Below are positions 47,911 to 60,271 of a DNA stretch of 64,000 nt, piece after piece (the stretch's first letter is position 1; every line of letters begins with the position of its first letter). Both the position numbers and the translations under genes were made by a program. Source of the DNA: Tachypleus tridentatus (taxonomy: Eukaryota; Arthropoda; Merostomata; Xiphosura; Limulidae); contig NC_134837.1 of the NCBI RefSeq assembly GCF_004210375.1, positions 164,279,310 to 164,343,309 on the forward strand. Reading direction: 5' to 3'. The notes beneath the pieces are model-generated. The model was given only the letters and a program-made list of their open reading frames with translations. It did not search any database and was not told the DNA's origin.

Positions 47911-49430
47911 CCCTCATGCAAAGGGTAAGTCAAGGTGCACACTTTGACTTTTTACATTCAAAATTTAATGAAACTAATTTGTTATCAATGTGTAGGAAGA
48001 AATATGATATACAAAATTTGTTAATACACCAAAGGTTTTTAATATTATGATGAAATATATATATTTTTAAATCCTCAAACTTTTATAGTACGAGAATCAT
48101 AATATTTGTTTTGTGTCTTCCCCCTTCTCTAATTTATTAAACATCCCTCTTTGAAGTACAAATTTTGATGTAAATTACTCATTTTAATGATTATTACTGA
48201 GGTGAAATATAATTTTATAGCTTTTAAATTTGTTTGTTTATGGAATCATAAATTATAAAATCAGGCACATTTGCCCCCTCACTTTTCACATTTCCTCTGT
48301 GCTGAAAACAACACAGCATTATATGTCAGTGGGAATGCCACAGTCACCTGTCACATTCACTCTAACATTTAATGCTGTGTTATTTTCAGTACAGAGTACT
48401 GTCAGTTGTATCTTCAGTTGACAAGTGGTGTTGAGATCGAGCAGCCGATTGTGCAATCTTAATACCACTTTTCAACTGAAGACAATACTTCAGTCCATCT
48501 CATCTTAGTTAGAAAGCCAGTTAAATTATAATAGCTGTAGGACATTGTTTACTTTGTGTGTGTTATTATTTTGCATTATTAGGTGCATTATTTAAGTTAA
48601 TAAAATTACTTAATGTAATGTTGTCATCATTGTAAAAGCTATAAAGTTATTAGATTAGAATAGATAAGATAATTTAAAATGAAAATAATGTAAAAGTGTT
48701 CATAAGCTGTGCTTGCAAACAGCTCATGTTATATCTCAATATGATAATACAGGCTATACAGTTGCAAACTTATTTACACCTTATGTGTCAGGATAATTAA
48801 TCAAAACTAGTTAAAAAGGCAATAACATTAAATTTAAATAGAGGTAGACTGTTAAGAGCTGTAATAATCCATGATGATGAGAAAATCCACTTGTAGAGGA
48901 AATTATATATGTAAAAAATGACTGGTATGGGTAGAGAAAGCACTATGTAGAGGAGCAAACAACGTTTCGACCTACTTCGGTCATTGTTGAAGGTTGAAAC
49001 ATTGTTCGCTTCTCTATATAGTGCTTTCTCTACTTATACCAGCAGTTTTTTACATATATAATGTTAGGAGCTCTAACAGTTGTTTCTGTTATAATCTGCA
49101 GTCATTCTTGAAAGAAAAAAATAATTAAGTGTATTTACATTTTTGTATGGTGGTTACAAGTCTGTTTAGAGCTGGGCTAGATAAAGTATAAAGTTCTACT
49201 GAAAAAATTTATTTATGAAATTTGAGAAATTTTCAGATAAAGAAAGGTATTTGTAATATGAACATGTTGATCATTTTTTATTTGCAGTATTTTACACTGG
49301 GTTCATATGTTGATGGGCAAAAATATTTTATTTGAAAATCTGATATTTTTTAGTACAAAAGACTTCTTGCAATGTTTACTGAAAACTTGTGAAATTTCAT
49401 GAAGATGTGTGAAAGATGCTTTGAAAATTA
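47911..49430 (+). mobile_element. TTAA-flanked repeat family, copy 6, with a MITE inside
   Basis: It starts after TTAA (47907-47910) with CCCTCATGCAAAGGGTAAGT. Core resemblance appears at 49146-49200 (atggtggttacaagtctgtt, then gataaagtataaagttctac) and near the end (cttgtgaaatttcatgaaga). A palindromic MITE is inserted at 48904-49060. The right end is approximate, just before coding exon 6. Confidence 0.6.
48904..49060. mobile_element. 157-bp palindromic MITE
   Basis: The whole stretch is a near-perfect palindrome. The left arm tatatatgtaaaaaa...agagaaagcactatgtaga is mirrored by tctatatagtgctttctct...ttttttacatatata. The centre holds gtttcgacctacttcggtc, itself partly self-complementary (gaccgaag against cttcggtc-like sequence). 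No coding capacity. The outer AT-rich ends may be part of a target duplication. Confidence 0.9.
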
Positions 49431-49576
49431 TAATGTAATTAAATGTTTAATTGCAAAAAGAAATACAGGAATTTACACACAATTTGGAAACAATCAATTT
49501 GTATAATACACACAGATGTATAGAAATAAAATAGAATTTGCTTTTATTTTGATACTGGGTTGTTTTGTTTTGTCAG

Positions 49577-49768
49577 GCCACCCTAAAGATTGCGTTAATG
49601 AAGAAGAGCCAGAATGGATTAGTGGTGGTCCATCTAGTCAGTCTGAAACAATTGAACTTGTAGGATTTGAGGAATTAGAAAAAACTGAGGCAAAAATTAC
49701 AAATGAAGTATACGCTGAACAACCAAAAAACAAAATAGAAGTAACTAACAAAGACTCCTTTTACAAAG
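49577..49768 (+). CDS. EIF4ENIF1: 4E-T coding exon 6 (residues 230-293), DDX6-binding W/IEL segment
   Basis: The acceptor is ttttgtcag and the donor is gtatag. The exon encodes NEEEPEWISGGPSSQSETIE followed by LVGFEELEK. Trp243 and Ile255-Glu256-Leu257 fall in the best conserved stretch of the whole protein. Family knowledge: this is the cup homology region, which binds the RecA2 lobe of the DEAD-box helicase DDX6. The rest of the exon is acidic and Lys-rich with no clear motif. It begins two bases into codon 230 and ends one base into codon 294. Confidence 0.95.
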
Positions 49769-50453
49769 GTATAGTATAGTAGAATAATTCAAACAAGTTT
49801 GGTATATGAAAATATGTTAAATAATTGATTAAACTTTATTTGGTATCAACTAAAAGAGTTATATTTAAAAGTTGTCTGAATGTGATATACTAAGGTTAAT
49901 TGCACTTTATAAGAATAGTATTCCCTATTGCTGTTGGAACTACCTCTAATATCAGTTGTACTCAGTCTGATGGTCATCATTATATATTGTTGCCGAACAC
50001 AACAATTTCCATTACAACAGCTTCTGTGAAGGTAGTGAAATAAATCTTAGATCACACACAATACCTAATTTTTACAGACCTTTCACTGTACATTGAAGAC
50101 CAAGTTTAGCCAGACCAAAAGCACAAAAATAAATGTGGTTAAACAAGTTTTTCTGTGATTCTGGTTTCTTCAGTTATCTTCTTGGGTGGAAATTCCTGAA
50201 CTTCTAGCATAGGGACCTTCATCTGCTTCAAATCTTTATTATTTTGTTAACAATTTTTAGCGTGGTAGAACCATTTTGGTGTTTCTGCATTTGCATTCAT
50301 AAGAGTTAACTCATAAACATTGCCACATGTGAAAAACAAACACTTCATATATAAAGTATGGTAAACATTGAATATTTTGAATCATTTTTGTAAAATTATG
50401 GGTTGTAGTGAAATAAAAACCATTGTGATATGGCTTGATTCTGTCTCATTTAA

Positions 50454-51900
50454 CCCTAAGTGAATGGATGAATTAAAATGCATGTCAGAACCTGTTTATA
50501 GTTACACTCAAAAATTAAGTAACCTTATTATCTATGTATGCAAATAAATGTGGCATCAAATTAAAATTTATAATTCAAATTTTCCTGTTATGCATGTTCA
50601 AATTCCTTAATCTGTAAAGGAAGTTGTACAAAAAATTATTTTTCACCTTTCTGTATTACACAAATTACCCTTTTTTGATTTCCTTTTTACTACTTTATGA
50701 TATTCTGCATTTCTCACAAATTACACACTCATAGTTAACCTAATTCAAAGTTAGAACCTCCGAATTTTGTTTGTTTTCACAAAAATAAACCAGAAAGTGA
50801 AATCCACTTGGCATGACTCTCCTGTTATATTTTGTACTTCATAAAATGTTTATCATTTTCTCTGTTATTGTTATTGGTCATTTTTATAACTAATAAAAAG
50901 AGCAAATTTTATACTGTATAAATCACACAATAAAAAGCTTTAAAAGTTGGAAATATGCTGCCCATCTATGTTAGTTTGGACCAAAGACATTGATATTATA
51001 AATATGTAAATATCTTAAACCAATTTATAGGTTTGTTAAAATGTAAGTAGGTTATAGGAGTTTTGATGTAATTTAATCTAGAATAATATTTTTTTGGTTT
51101 CCTAGAATTTTCATTCAAATTACTTGTTTTTTGTACAATATAGACAGGAAAAAAGTTTTAAAAACTTGCACTGCATGCAAACTGGCTTAGAGTTAAAGTA
51201 AATTCTAAATCTGTTTGTATTTATGATTTTTTTTTCATTGCAATATAGTTTTGAACAAAACTGAAATGTAAAAATTAATAACTTACAAGGTTATACAAGA
51301 AAACTGAAAGGAAAAAAATTATTTTCATGGCTACTCCTTGAGTAACAAGTAGTTAGGTATCATGCAGAATAAACAGATACTTTGTTTACTATAAATGCTT
51401 CGTGCTTTTCTGAGTAAGATATTTCTTGCACACCCCCCCACTAGTACAGCGGTAAGTTTACAGATTTACAAGTTAAAATCAGGGATTCGATTCCCCCTCA
51501 GTGGGCTTGGCAGGTAGCCCAGTATGACTTTACTATAAGAAAACACACAGGTGTTTCTTGGTATAATACACATACAGTTCAAAGTGCAGTGAGTCAGTAA
51601 AACTAAATGAAAGCAGCCTGAATATGTTGAGATAAATAATTGCACAATTTGCAGTCATTCCTAGAAAGAGAAAAGCAGAAATTGATTTTTATTTGCTAAC
51701 TGTAGCAAAAATAAGGTATTAAGTTCTTCAGAAATTGTATTTGTTTAGGAGGTTCTAGAAGTTATGTAAATGAAATATCAAAAGAACTATTTTTATCCTT
51801 AGCATGAAAATCACAGGCAAATCCTCAGTGTGTAAAACATTTTTCTAATCTATTAAACATTTGCACATTGTGAGGTTGATTGACCTAGTAAATTCAGAAT
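50454..51900 (+). mobile_element. TTAA-flanked repeat family, copy 7, with a SINE inside
   Basis: It starts after TTAA (50450-50453) with CCCTAAGTGAATGGATGAAT. The 3' part (for example ggttctagaagttatgtaaa, then atgaaaatcacaggcaaatc) follows the family 3' region. It is split by the SINE at 51432. The right end is uncertain. Confidence 0.55.
51432..51552 (+). mobile_element. tRNA-derived SINE (family 2)
   Basis: The head is tRNA-like: box A-like TAGTACAGCGGTAAG and box B-like GGGATTCGATTCCCC. The tail reads agcccagtatgactttacta followed by taagaaaacacacag. It is short (about 120 bp), consistent with a tRNA head plus a minimal tail. A 3' fragment of the same family lies at 16300. It is not an intact tRNA gene: no cloverleaf stem closes at the 3' side. 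Confidence 0.8.
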
Positions 51901-52858
51901 TATATTAAACTTTAACTCTACAGTACATGTGTTGGCACAGTGGTCCAACCCATGCTTCATGTTGGGTTAAGCAATACATCAATAATCATTAACCTGAAAA
52001 TCAACTTTTAGATATGCTGCTTCACAGACTACTCAAATTTATGATTCTATGTTCATCAGTATTTCTCTTTTGATCATATGTTCTCATTTATTTGATAGAA
52101 GTAATTGTCTCTTTAAAAACATTATTTTTGACAAGCTTAGGCCAATTTCTATATCTTAATATAATGTGATTATTGTTTATCTTTCTTATTCCAAGCAGCA
52201 TGCTGCTTTTAAAAATTTTCTGATTTTTGTTTAAAGTCTTTTTGCATCTAGTGGTTAATCTTGATGTTAATCTAAATTCATAGAGATATGTTTTAAAATA
52301 AATGGATAACAAAGATGTAACTCATTAGTTCCATGTATTATTTTTCAAAATATGTGCCAGTAGCATATAAATAAGTTTAATGTAATTTGGTTCAGCCAAG
52401 TGTGGCAATAGATGCATGTTGTTGACTAGCTGCCATCCCTCTACTCAGTAAGTTCATAATTAGGATAACTATTATAAAGTAAAAATGTATTTCATATTAA
52501 CCAAAGTTTTTTTAGAGCAGAGCTTTTCTGTTTTTATTGTTGATGTCTCTTAATATGGTGTTATAGAAAATGCTGATTGTCAACCTATATGGCTATTTTA
52601 TTAGATATTTTGTGTTGTAATATCCGTGAATGATTGAAATATGACATTAGTAGCCAAAAATATAAGTTCTGTTGTGTTAACCATGTGTAAAAAATAAATA
52701 AAAGACTACAATATTGAAAAATCAAATTGCGGTTGCTGTCAATGAAGGCTATTTTATGGTACTATAAAAAATTCATTGACATAAAATTTTGTGATTTGTA
52801 AACTTTCCTGATTCTAGCATTAATGTATTGGGCTTTGTGTTGTTGTTTTTAAATATAG

Positions 52859-53016
52859 TAACAGCAAATGTGCCAGTTGGAGATAAATCTGAAGAAAATG
52901 GAGAGATCAATGATAAAATTGAGCACTCTGAAAATGGAGAAAAATCTAGAGGTCCTACTCCAGGATTTGACTTCAATGAAATATTTCAGACGGAACATGC
53001 TCCTGAAATAATAGTT
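52859..53016 (+). CDS. EIF4ENIF1: 4E-T coding exon 7 (residues 294-346), FDF motif
   Basis: The acceptor is aaatatag and the donor is gtatgt, giving phase 0. A donor two bases after an AT-rich stretch (gttgta at 53014) was considered and dropped because it breaks phase. The exon encodes an acidic linker and then TPGFDFNEIF: F330-D331-F332 matches the vertebrate GDFDFNEFF. FDF motifs in other P-body proteins (EDC3, LSM14, PAT1) bind DDX6, so this may be a second contact, but that is an inference for this protein. About 70 residues separate it from the IEL motif. Confidence 0.93.
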
Positions 53017-53739
53017 GTATGTTTAGTTGAAGGTTTTGCCTAGTTATAAATTATATGTTGCTTCCTTGTTTTGGGTATCATGAAGGTTAATATATATTTA
53101 AGCCTCTAAAGAAAGATAAATTAACCTCATCTGGTATTTGTTCCTCAAACACAAGTGAATAAAGTACTCAAGTGTAAAAAGTCAATCTACCTTACATAAA
53201 ACATAACTTGCAGGTAGAAGTAGACAAATTATGGTCAGTTTAGGGAACAAAATATAATACAAACTTTATATATATGTACATAAACTATTCAATTAGTAGC
53301 ACATCTGAAGATGTATGAAAATAAAATTCTCAGTGATAACTCAGCTATAAATTTGAAGAGTTAAAACTAAAGTTTTGAGGTTCAGTTCCTGAGGCAAGTG
53401 TACTACAGATGGCCCATTGTAAAATGTTGTCCTGGATAAAAAAACAAAGAAAAGTATATTTTTGCTTTGTTGAACCTAAAATTAGGCAAGAAAAGTTTGC
53501 TTCACTGGTCTGGAAAAATGTATTTACTAGAAAAAAGTAAGCTACTGATGAACAGTTATTCAAATAGAAAAGAACTTGTAATGGATTCTACATATGATTG
53601 GAGGTATATACATTTCTTTATTGTAGATAATTAGACAAGAATCAATGACATGTTTGTTTTATAGTAGTGAGTCTGAAATTTTGTAAGTTTTAATTCAGCT
53701 ATGGTTATACGAAGGTACATAATGCATGTTTATTTTCAG

Positions 53740-53878
53740 AATTATAACACAGAAGAACTGAAACCTAATATTCCACTAGAAAACAGTAGATTTAGCAGTT
53801 GGTTTCAGAATTTAACTAAAGGAGTTGGTAGTCAGCATTCATATTTCCAAAGTGAATTGGTTGTAAACATGTTGGAAG
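53740..53878 (+). CDS. EIF4ENIF1: 4E-T coding exon 8 (residues 347-392), SRFSSWF block
   Basis: The acceptor is tattttcag and the donor is gtaaga. The exon starts in phase 0 and encodes NYNTEELKPNIPLENSRFSS followed by WFQNL and a Gln/Ser-rich tail ending VVNMLE. SRFSSWF (362-368) aligns with the vertebrate ASRFSRWF block, which follows FDF there as well. The intron before it is the shortest in the gene (723 bp). The exon ends one base into codon 393. Confidence 0.92.
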
Positions 53879-54249
53879 GTAAGATTGTTTTTAAAGTTCT
53901 AAAGCTAGGATTTCATACACTTTTATAACATGAGTTTTACACCAGTCATGCGATCATTTTAAATGTTTTTTTTTGTTTGTTTTAACAAATGTGTTTGTAT
54001 GTGCCTATTTATGTATAGATGCACGTACACAAAGATAAATACCTTCTCAGTTTTAAAACATTACTTCTTATGTATCGGTACATTAAAGTGTGTCACATAA
54101 AACATTATTGCTCTATTGAATTAGTTTTAACATGTTTTTAATAGCTGTGAAAAGGTAAGAGGTCCTGGCAGTAAGTCTGATTAACTTTACACCCTCAAGC
54201 GTAATATTTTTACTAAAAATTTATCTATAAATGTATGAAGTCAGTGTTG

Positions 54250-55540
54250 ATTAGTCTTAAGTGCAAGGTGATTTTGATTTTAAGAATTAAAAATATATTT
54301 TTACAATTTTCAAAGTTCATTTAAATAAAATCTCCTAAATGAATATAAAGTTGCTATTTTCAGAAAATATTTTATCTATCCTAACTTTGTATAGACTTGC
54401 TTGATTTTACCAACCTTGTAAGCACCACCCAAAAATACGAAATAAATCTAAATTGATTTCTGTTTTTCTTTCTATATATAGTTACAGCAGATTGCAACAG
54501 AAAATTACACTTATTTATCATAGACATCTTTTCATTTAAATTTATTGTTTTATTGAATCATATCTAGCTAATAATCACACAGTAGAAGCTGTAAATCACA
54601 CAGCAAACAGCTAACATGCTGTAACCATATTGAATGATAAAATATGAACTACTCACAAACATACTTGTTGGAAAATGTTTTCTGTTAATTTTTTCATTAT
54701 CAAATATCCAACCTTATAAGTTTTTAATATTTTAATTTTATTCCTTTTTACATCAATAAATAAAAGATGTATATAGAAAAATGATAACTTTGGTACTTAG
54801 TTTGGTGCCTTACTGTCAAGCCCACCTGTGAAACTTAAACCTAAAGCCTACATTTTTTGTGTAATAGTGATAGCAAATATTTTTTTATTCTTTTCAGATT
54901 CATACATACTTAAGAAGACAAAATAAGAATGTGCACACAAAGTAAACAGTATCTTTATAACTGTACTTTAACTAAGATATAAGTGCTTTAAAATAATTGC
55001 CTTAACTATTTGATCTGAACTCATTGACAGCAACTTTGAATATGTAGGCTAAAGGACTAAATATTTATACTAAAAACAAGATATCATTATACATCATATG
55101 GTGAATTAAAACTTCACCTTTCTGTTTGTTGTACTTTATCTAATGGAAAGCATTGGAGAAATTTATTGACAATTTGTGAAATCAAAAATGTGATAGGTTG
55201 GTCTGGGTTTTTAGTTTGTCTTCATAAACAAAAGTACAGGTATTAAAAAAGTAAACTATACTTTTGTGATGTCTGTACCAAAATCAGTAATTTACAGTAA
55301 ATTCATGGTGTTAGATAGGAATTCTAAAACAAATAGTGAGCCAGTTGGGATGAACAAGCATTTTGATCCACATACAAGGAAAGGTTGAGAATTACTTAAA
55401 TGTTTCCATCTAAACTTAAGAAATAAAGATATTAACTTTTAGTTTGTTAACTGGTTTTGATAGCAAGTTTTATCTATACATTGACAGTAAAACAGTTAAT
55501 TAAATTTTGAATATACAAGATCATGAAATGTGTACTTTGG
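54250..55540 (-). mobile_element. TTAA-flanked repeat family, - strand copy 8
   Basis: The reverse-complement core reads tattttatctatcctaactt followed by tgtatagacttgcttgattt. The later part parallels the 44370 copy (for example gttaattaaattttgaatat at the right). Diverged; ends approximate. Confidence 0.55.
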
Positions 55541-56023
55541 TCTATCTGTAGAAATAGGATTAAAACAAAGATATTTGCATTGAATGTTTTTTCTTTTATG
55601 CTAAAAACATGCCTTTCTTACAGCCTAAATAGGACAGCTGTGCCCCAATAACATTTTCATATCAAAAGAGTTATTATGCACTATATTAATTTTCTGAAGT
55701 AGTAATTCTATGCTTTATGGCATATTGTTGTGAAAGAAGTATATTTTATGTTAGGATGCATGACATGGTGATACAGGCATTGTGTTGTGGTAGTTATGAA
55801 TGGTTACTGTAATGTATTGTGTTTACACACTTATTTTTGTTATTTTAGTATAATTATAACTTTTCATTCCTTAAAAGTTGTTGATCTTGTAAAGGTATGT
55901 TTGGTTTTCATATTTAAAGAATTGTGATAATATTTGGAAATATTAACATATTTGCTGTTTTATAAACCTCTGAAAGAAATTTAAAATTAACCTTGTCTCT
56001 AAAAATTTTATTTCTCTCATAAG

Positions 56024-56293
56024 ACATTGATGTTTCTCATTCTTTGATTGAGTTCTCCTCTTCCATAGACAGTTCAGATGCCTCTTTTCTTCCTGTAAGC
56101 CATTCATTGCCACAGAATTTATTTCAAGACGATGTGCAGGTTTGTCAGAACTCTTCTTGTACAGCTCCACAGTATCAGCAGTGCAAACCAAGAGAAGACA
56201 GAAATATTCTAGACATCCTGAAAAATGCCAATATCAATGTCCAACCCTTTCTTAATGGTGACACTTCAGAAATGGCTATTTTGAAACAAAAAG
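56024..56293 (+). CDS. EIF4ENIF1: 4E-T coding exon 9 (residues 393-482)
   Basis: The acceptor is tctctcataag. The donor is gtcaaa, which is weak but keeps phase. A Ser/Gln-rich N-terminal half is followed by EDRNILDILKNANINVQPFL, which aligns with the vertebrate segment VDILEMLQKAKVDLKPLL. This short amphipathic helix-like segment is the only well conserved part of the exon; the rest is expected to be disordered. The exon ends one base into codon 483. Confidence 0.9.
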
Positions 56294-56729
56294 GTCAAAT
56301 ATCTTTTCTTTATCAGGAACACTAATATTTGAAAAGTAATTGATTATTATGATTATTAAGCATATATTTACAGATATAAATTTTTTACATTGGCATAGTA
56401 AAAACTTCACAAACAAAATTGTAACTGTTTTCAGAATGTTGACTTGTTCAAGAGCCAACCAAGTATAGAAACAATGTATACATATGAAACTCTTTTTGGT
56501 ATAACGTTTTAATCTGAATCCAGAATATTAATTTGTAAATGACAGACATACATTCAGTATTAAGACTACAGAAAATCTACTTTACTGTGAGCCTACAGCA
56601 TATTAAATGTGAAATAGATTTAAAGCCTGAAAAGATAGACAATTGCCTGACTTATCACAGTAATATTAACATGAATTTACTAATTAATTTGTGTGTGTTT
56701 GAGTGAAGTATTTCATTTAAGTCTTACAC

Positions 56730-58070
56730 CAGTTAACTCTGTCTATTGATTGGGTAAAATGCCCATTTCATGATGTTTTACACTTTTATTCAACATTTAA
56801 TTAAACAGCTTTATTATCAATGTATATAAATACCATGTTATAAAAAATTAGTTTTAAATTTATTTTGTTTACCTGAAAGTTTTGATTTCTCACTTTCAAA
56901 AGGAAATATTTAAAAACTTGTTCTTCACTTCTCTGTGTCACACTTTGAATTCTTCCCTATAGTGGTTATATTTTTCCAAATATGGGGTTTTAAGTGTACA
57001 ATTACTTAAAAAACTCAAATTGTAAGTAATTACAAGTAAGATAATAGGATATAAATATTCTGCCTTTTCAGTTTGCTGAGGTATAAATATATTTTCATGC
57101 TCAATGGAGAATCATATCTCATTTTTTCATAGCTTTTAAGGCTATTATCTAATAATGGTTACTTACCTGATGAACATGTTTGTTGCAAACAAAAGAACAT
57201 ACTTGCTTTTGCTTAAAATGTGCCACAGTTGATTTTTGTTTAGTAAGCATAAGTAAAAATCTGGCCTCAGATCCTTTGTGATGCATTTTGTTCAATTCTG
57301 AGAAGCCAACAGAATTTTTTTCATCTATTTATAACTTAGAAATTAAACTGGCTTCCCAATTTAGCTATAAATAGATAACAAGATTCTGTTAACTCCTCAC
57401 ATAAATTCTAGTACATTTGGGACATTCTGTGTTCGTGCCTGATTTATTTTTGTGTCAGAAGATACGTATTTGAGAGCTATGTGAATTATCATTATCCGAA
57501 GATTCCAAATATTCAGTGCTGGTTACAAGCAATTAAGACCAAATGAAGTATTACATGATGTTTACATAGTCTGATAAATAAAGATTAATGGCCTTCCAAT
57601 GTGACTTGTTGCTTTTGACAGAGTCCACTGGCCAAACTACAGATAATAAAACCATAAATCTAAAATAAAACAAATGTGAAAAGGTAAACAGTTGAAATAA
57701 TGTAGATGATTAATTTGAAATTTTCATGACAAAAAATTTATTCAGAAAGAATAAAAGTATTATTAGTTTTTCATGTTACACTTTTCACATTCCATTCCCT
57801 GTGCATTGATAATTTTGCTACAGTTGGTAATAGGATAGAGAGAAAAAGATATAAAACATAAAGTTTATTTTTTATATTCACTTAGCAAGTTCCCAGAGGT
57901 TATGCAAATGAAATATGGAAAGTGTAAAATAAAAATAACTTTTTTTTAAAAGAAAAAGCACTTTTCTTTTAGACTAACTTGTTAAAAACTTTGTAAATTC
58001 ATAAACAAATTGTTAATAAAAGTACTGTATCTAAAGCTTTCCAGATTACATGAAGAATTACATTCTGTTA
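56730..58070 (+). mobile_element. TTAA-flanked repeat family, copy 9
   Basis: It shares acagctttattatcaatgta with copy 5 near its start. It shares gttggtaataggatagagag and the segment with agaggttatgcaaatgaaat with the family 3' half. No recognisable ends. Confidence 0.5.
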
Positions 58071-58260
58071 CAGTATGCACATATTGATGGTTACAAGCTG
58101 TTTGTTTTTTTTAAAATCAGGTTTCTATAATATTTCAAGTAGCTTCTAAACTAATATTAATTATAGACTTTGGTATACTGAGTAAACAGTATAATAAAAG
58201 TGTAAAATATATATAAAAGGTATTAAAGGTATCATTAGTATTATGTGCTTTTAGTGTTTA

Positions 58261-58679
58261 TATACTCTTCAAAAAAATAAAAGCAAAAGGCAAAATTTGA
58301 GACATATTGTTCACAAGTTTATTCCGGGTAGTTCTGTATTACATGTGTGAAACTTTGCACATTCACTGCTGAACATCCAAAATCTGCAAAGGGGAAGTCC
58401 ACGCTCACTAGTTGAAGTTTAACGTCACTCAACGTCAATAACAAGTATGCTCCCCGTGAGCATCAATAACTGCTTGGCATCTCCAGCCACTGGAAGCGAT
58501 GAGATGACAAATCACATCATGTGGAATCAAATTGCACAACTTTTATTGTCATTTTGGTCTGACTATCAGTGCCTTAACACGTGTAACATCACATACTCTG
58601 AGCTTGTAACGTTATTACATATATTTCTCTTTAAAATAAAAAAAAAATCCCTTTTGTGTTTCTTTTTTTGAAGAGTATA
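58261..58679. mobile_element. MITE with TATACTCTTCAAAAAAA inverted ends
   Basis: The left end tatactcttcaaaaaaataa and the right end, reverse-complemented, tatactcttcaaaaaaagaa face each other. They are flanked by TA on both sides, as for Tc1/mariner-type insertions. Length about 420 bp. The interior is more GC-rich than its surroundings (acgctcactagttgaagttt, gtgagcatcaataactgctt) but codes for nothing I recognise. It lies about 20 bp left of the piggyBac element. Confidence 0.8.
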
Positions 58680-59289
58680 TATAACTGGTATGAGTTTTAA
58701 CCCTTAAACAGCAGGAATGTTGTAGGTAGCAGCTCACCACAAACATAAACAATTGGAGAAAAAAATTGTCTTTAGTATTTTTATTATGCATTTTGAATAA
58801 AATATGAAAGAAAATAAAAGCATAATAAAGACTTGTTTATTACAAGTTCAAATTCCTTTTAAGTTATGAAAACATTCACCAATTCACAGTGCAACTCTCC
58901 AATCTTTACACCAGGTAGTCACCATCTTTTGCTGCTTTTCTTTTTGTATTGCATGCATACATATGTGACATTGTCTTTGTCCACTTTTTCTAGCTCCTAA
59001 GGATGGAATGTTTTCTAAAAAGTGCCAAGAAAATGCTTCTTTTCCAACAACTATCAGGGACAGTAAGGCTATGTTTTCCTAGGAAAGGTCTTGTTACCCT
59101 TCTACACTTTTCCAGTATTGGTAAATTACATTGTAACTAAACTGCCTCAATGATGGCTCTTGCCAGTTTTTACTAAATACATGTCATAAGAATTCAAAAT
59201 TGAGATATCAATTAGGTGAAAAAAAAAACCTTTTTGTAACACATTTATGAAGGAAATCAATTTGTCCAATTTGCATGTCACTTTTGTCA

Positions 59290-60193
59290 ACTAGCCTCAC
59301 GTTGAAAGTATAAACTAAAACCATATTAGGTTTGGTTATTGGTAGTTAGTTTTGTAATCATCCCATCCACTGTATTTCATTTCACCTTTATGTACTGTAC
59401 TAAGCAAAGTTACAGGATGTTTGTTTTTCCATTGAAGTGCTAAAATATTCCCTTGCTTCTTGCTTTCAACATCTCTCTTCTTCAGAGGTTCAAATTTAGG
59501 CATGTTCTTCTGATTAGTTCTAACTATTCCACTAAAGCAGTATTATATTTAAAGAGAAAGTTTCATAAGTCTGGATTTGTATAATATTTATCAATGATCT
59601 TTTCCAAGGTAGTCTTTCATCAATTGCTTGACAACTGATCCTGAAAATCCTAATTGGAGATTTTTATGGACATCTGCAGAATAAATAATCATGTATATTA
59701 TAATTTCAGTCTCACAATCACATGATACAAAGATCTTTATTCCAAATCTATGATGCTTACTTGGAATGTATTGCTTGAAAACAATCCAACACTTGAATCA
59801 AAGATTATTGATAACTACTTTCTGCAATGGAAAAAAGATTCCTTTGCATTATTCTTCATCACTGTAAACACTTCTCGAACTTTCCATAATCAATTGTTTG
59901 CGTTTGATTCTTTATTATTTGTAAAGTGCAAATACGTAAGAATTTCCCTGAATCAATCTCGAGTAATGTATTTTGGAAAAATTGGAGTTCCTATAAGGGG
60001 GATCATTCTTCCAATAATCAGTCAATACATGCTTTTTTACATGTAGCATAAGAATCACTGGAGCAAAGAAAGTGTTCATTTCCTCCCATTTCTTATTTCG
60101 TGAAGTAGAAGAAATATAACTTTCACTTTCTTCAGAATTCAAGGATTTACAAAACTCATCATATCTGTTTGTTTCTTGTACAGTATAATTCAT
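59290..60193 (-). pseudogene. piggyBac transposase remnant
   Basis: The open piece 60193-59915 contains EEMNTFFAPVILMLHVKKHV followed by LTDYWKNDPPYRNSNFSKIH, matching the piggyBac pattern W-x-E-x-x-x-F-x-x-x-x-x-x-M-G-x-x-K-x-P-x-x-x-D-Y-W-x-x-D-P at the start of the DDE region. Further down, broken by stops, FSGIVRTNQKNMPKFEPLKK and then GNILALQWKNKHPVTLLSTV match the conserved GTVRxNRKGxP and W-K-D-K-R-x-V-x-x-x-S-T segments. The catalytic Asp motifs between them fall in the most damaged part and cannot be read safely. Several in-frame stops show that it is not functional. Confidence 0.88.
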
Positions 60194-60245
60194 TATACTT
60201 GAACAAATACAACAGTAAAAAATTCATGTTAGTTAGAGCCTAAAT

Positions 60246-60271
60246 TTATATATATATATATATATATATAT
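60246..60271. repeat. (TA)n microsatellite
   Basis: A pure TA run inside the piggyBac element. Confidence 0.92.

Noticed and set aside
49516-49576. Upstream extension of the 4E-T exon to an ATG at 49516
   Set aside because: An AG at 49575-49576 is the acceptor that joins in phase; the upstream residues are hydrophobic intron translation and are not conserved.
51432-51552. Possible tRNA gene (box A and box B present)
   Set aside because: No complete cloverleaf can be closed, and an AC-rich tail and a second copy at 16300 mark it as a SINE.
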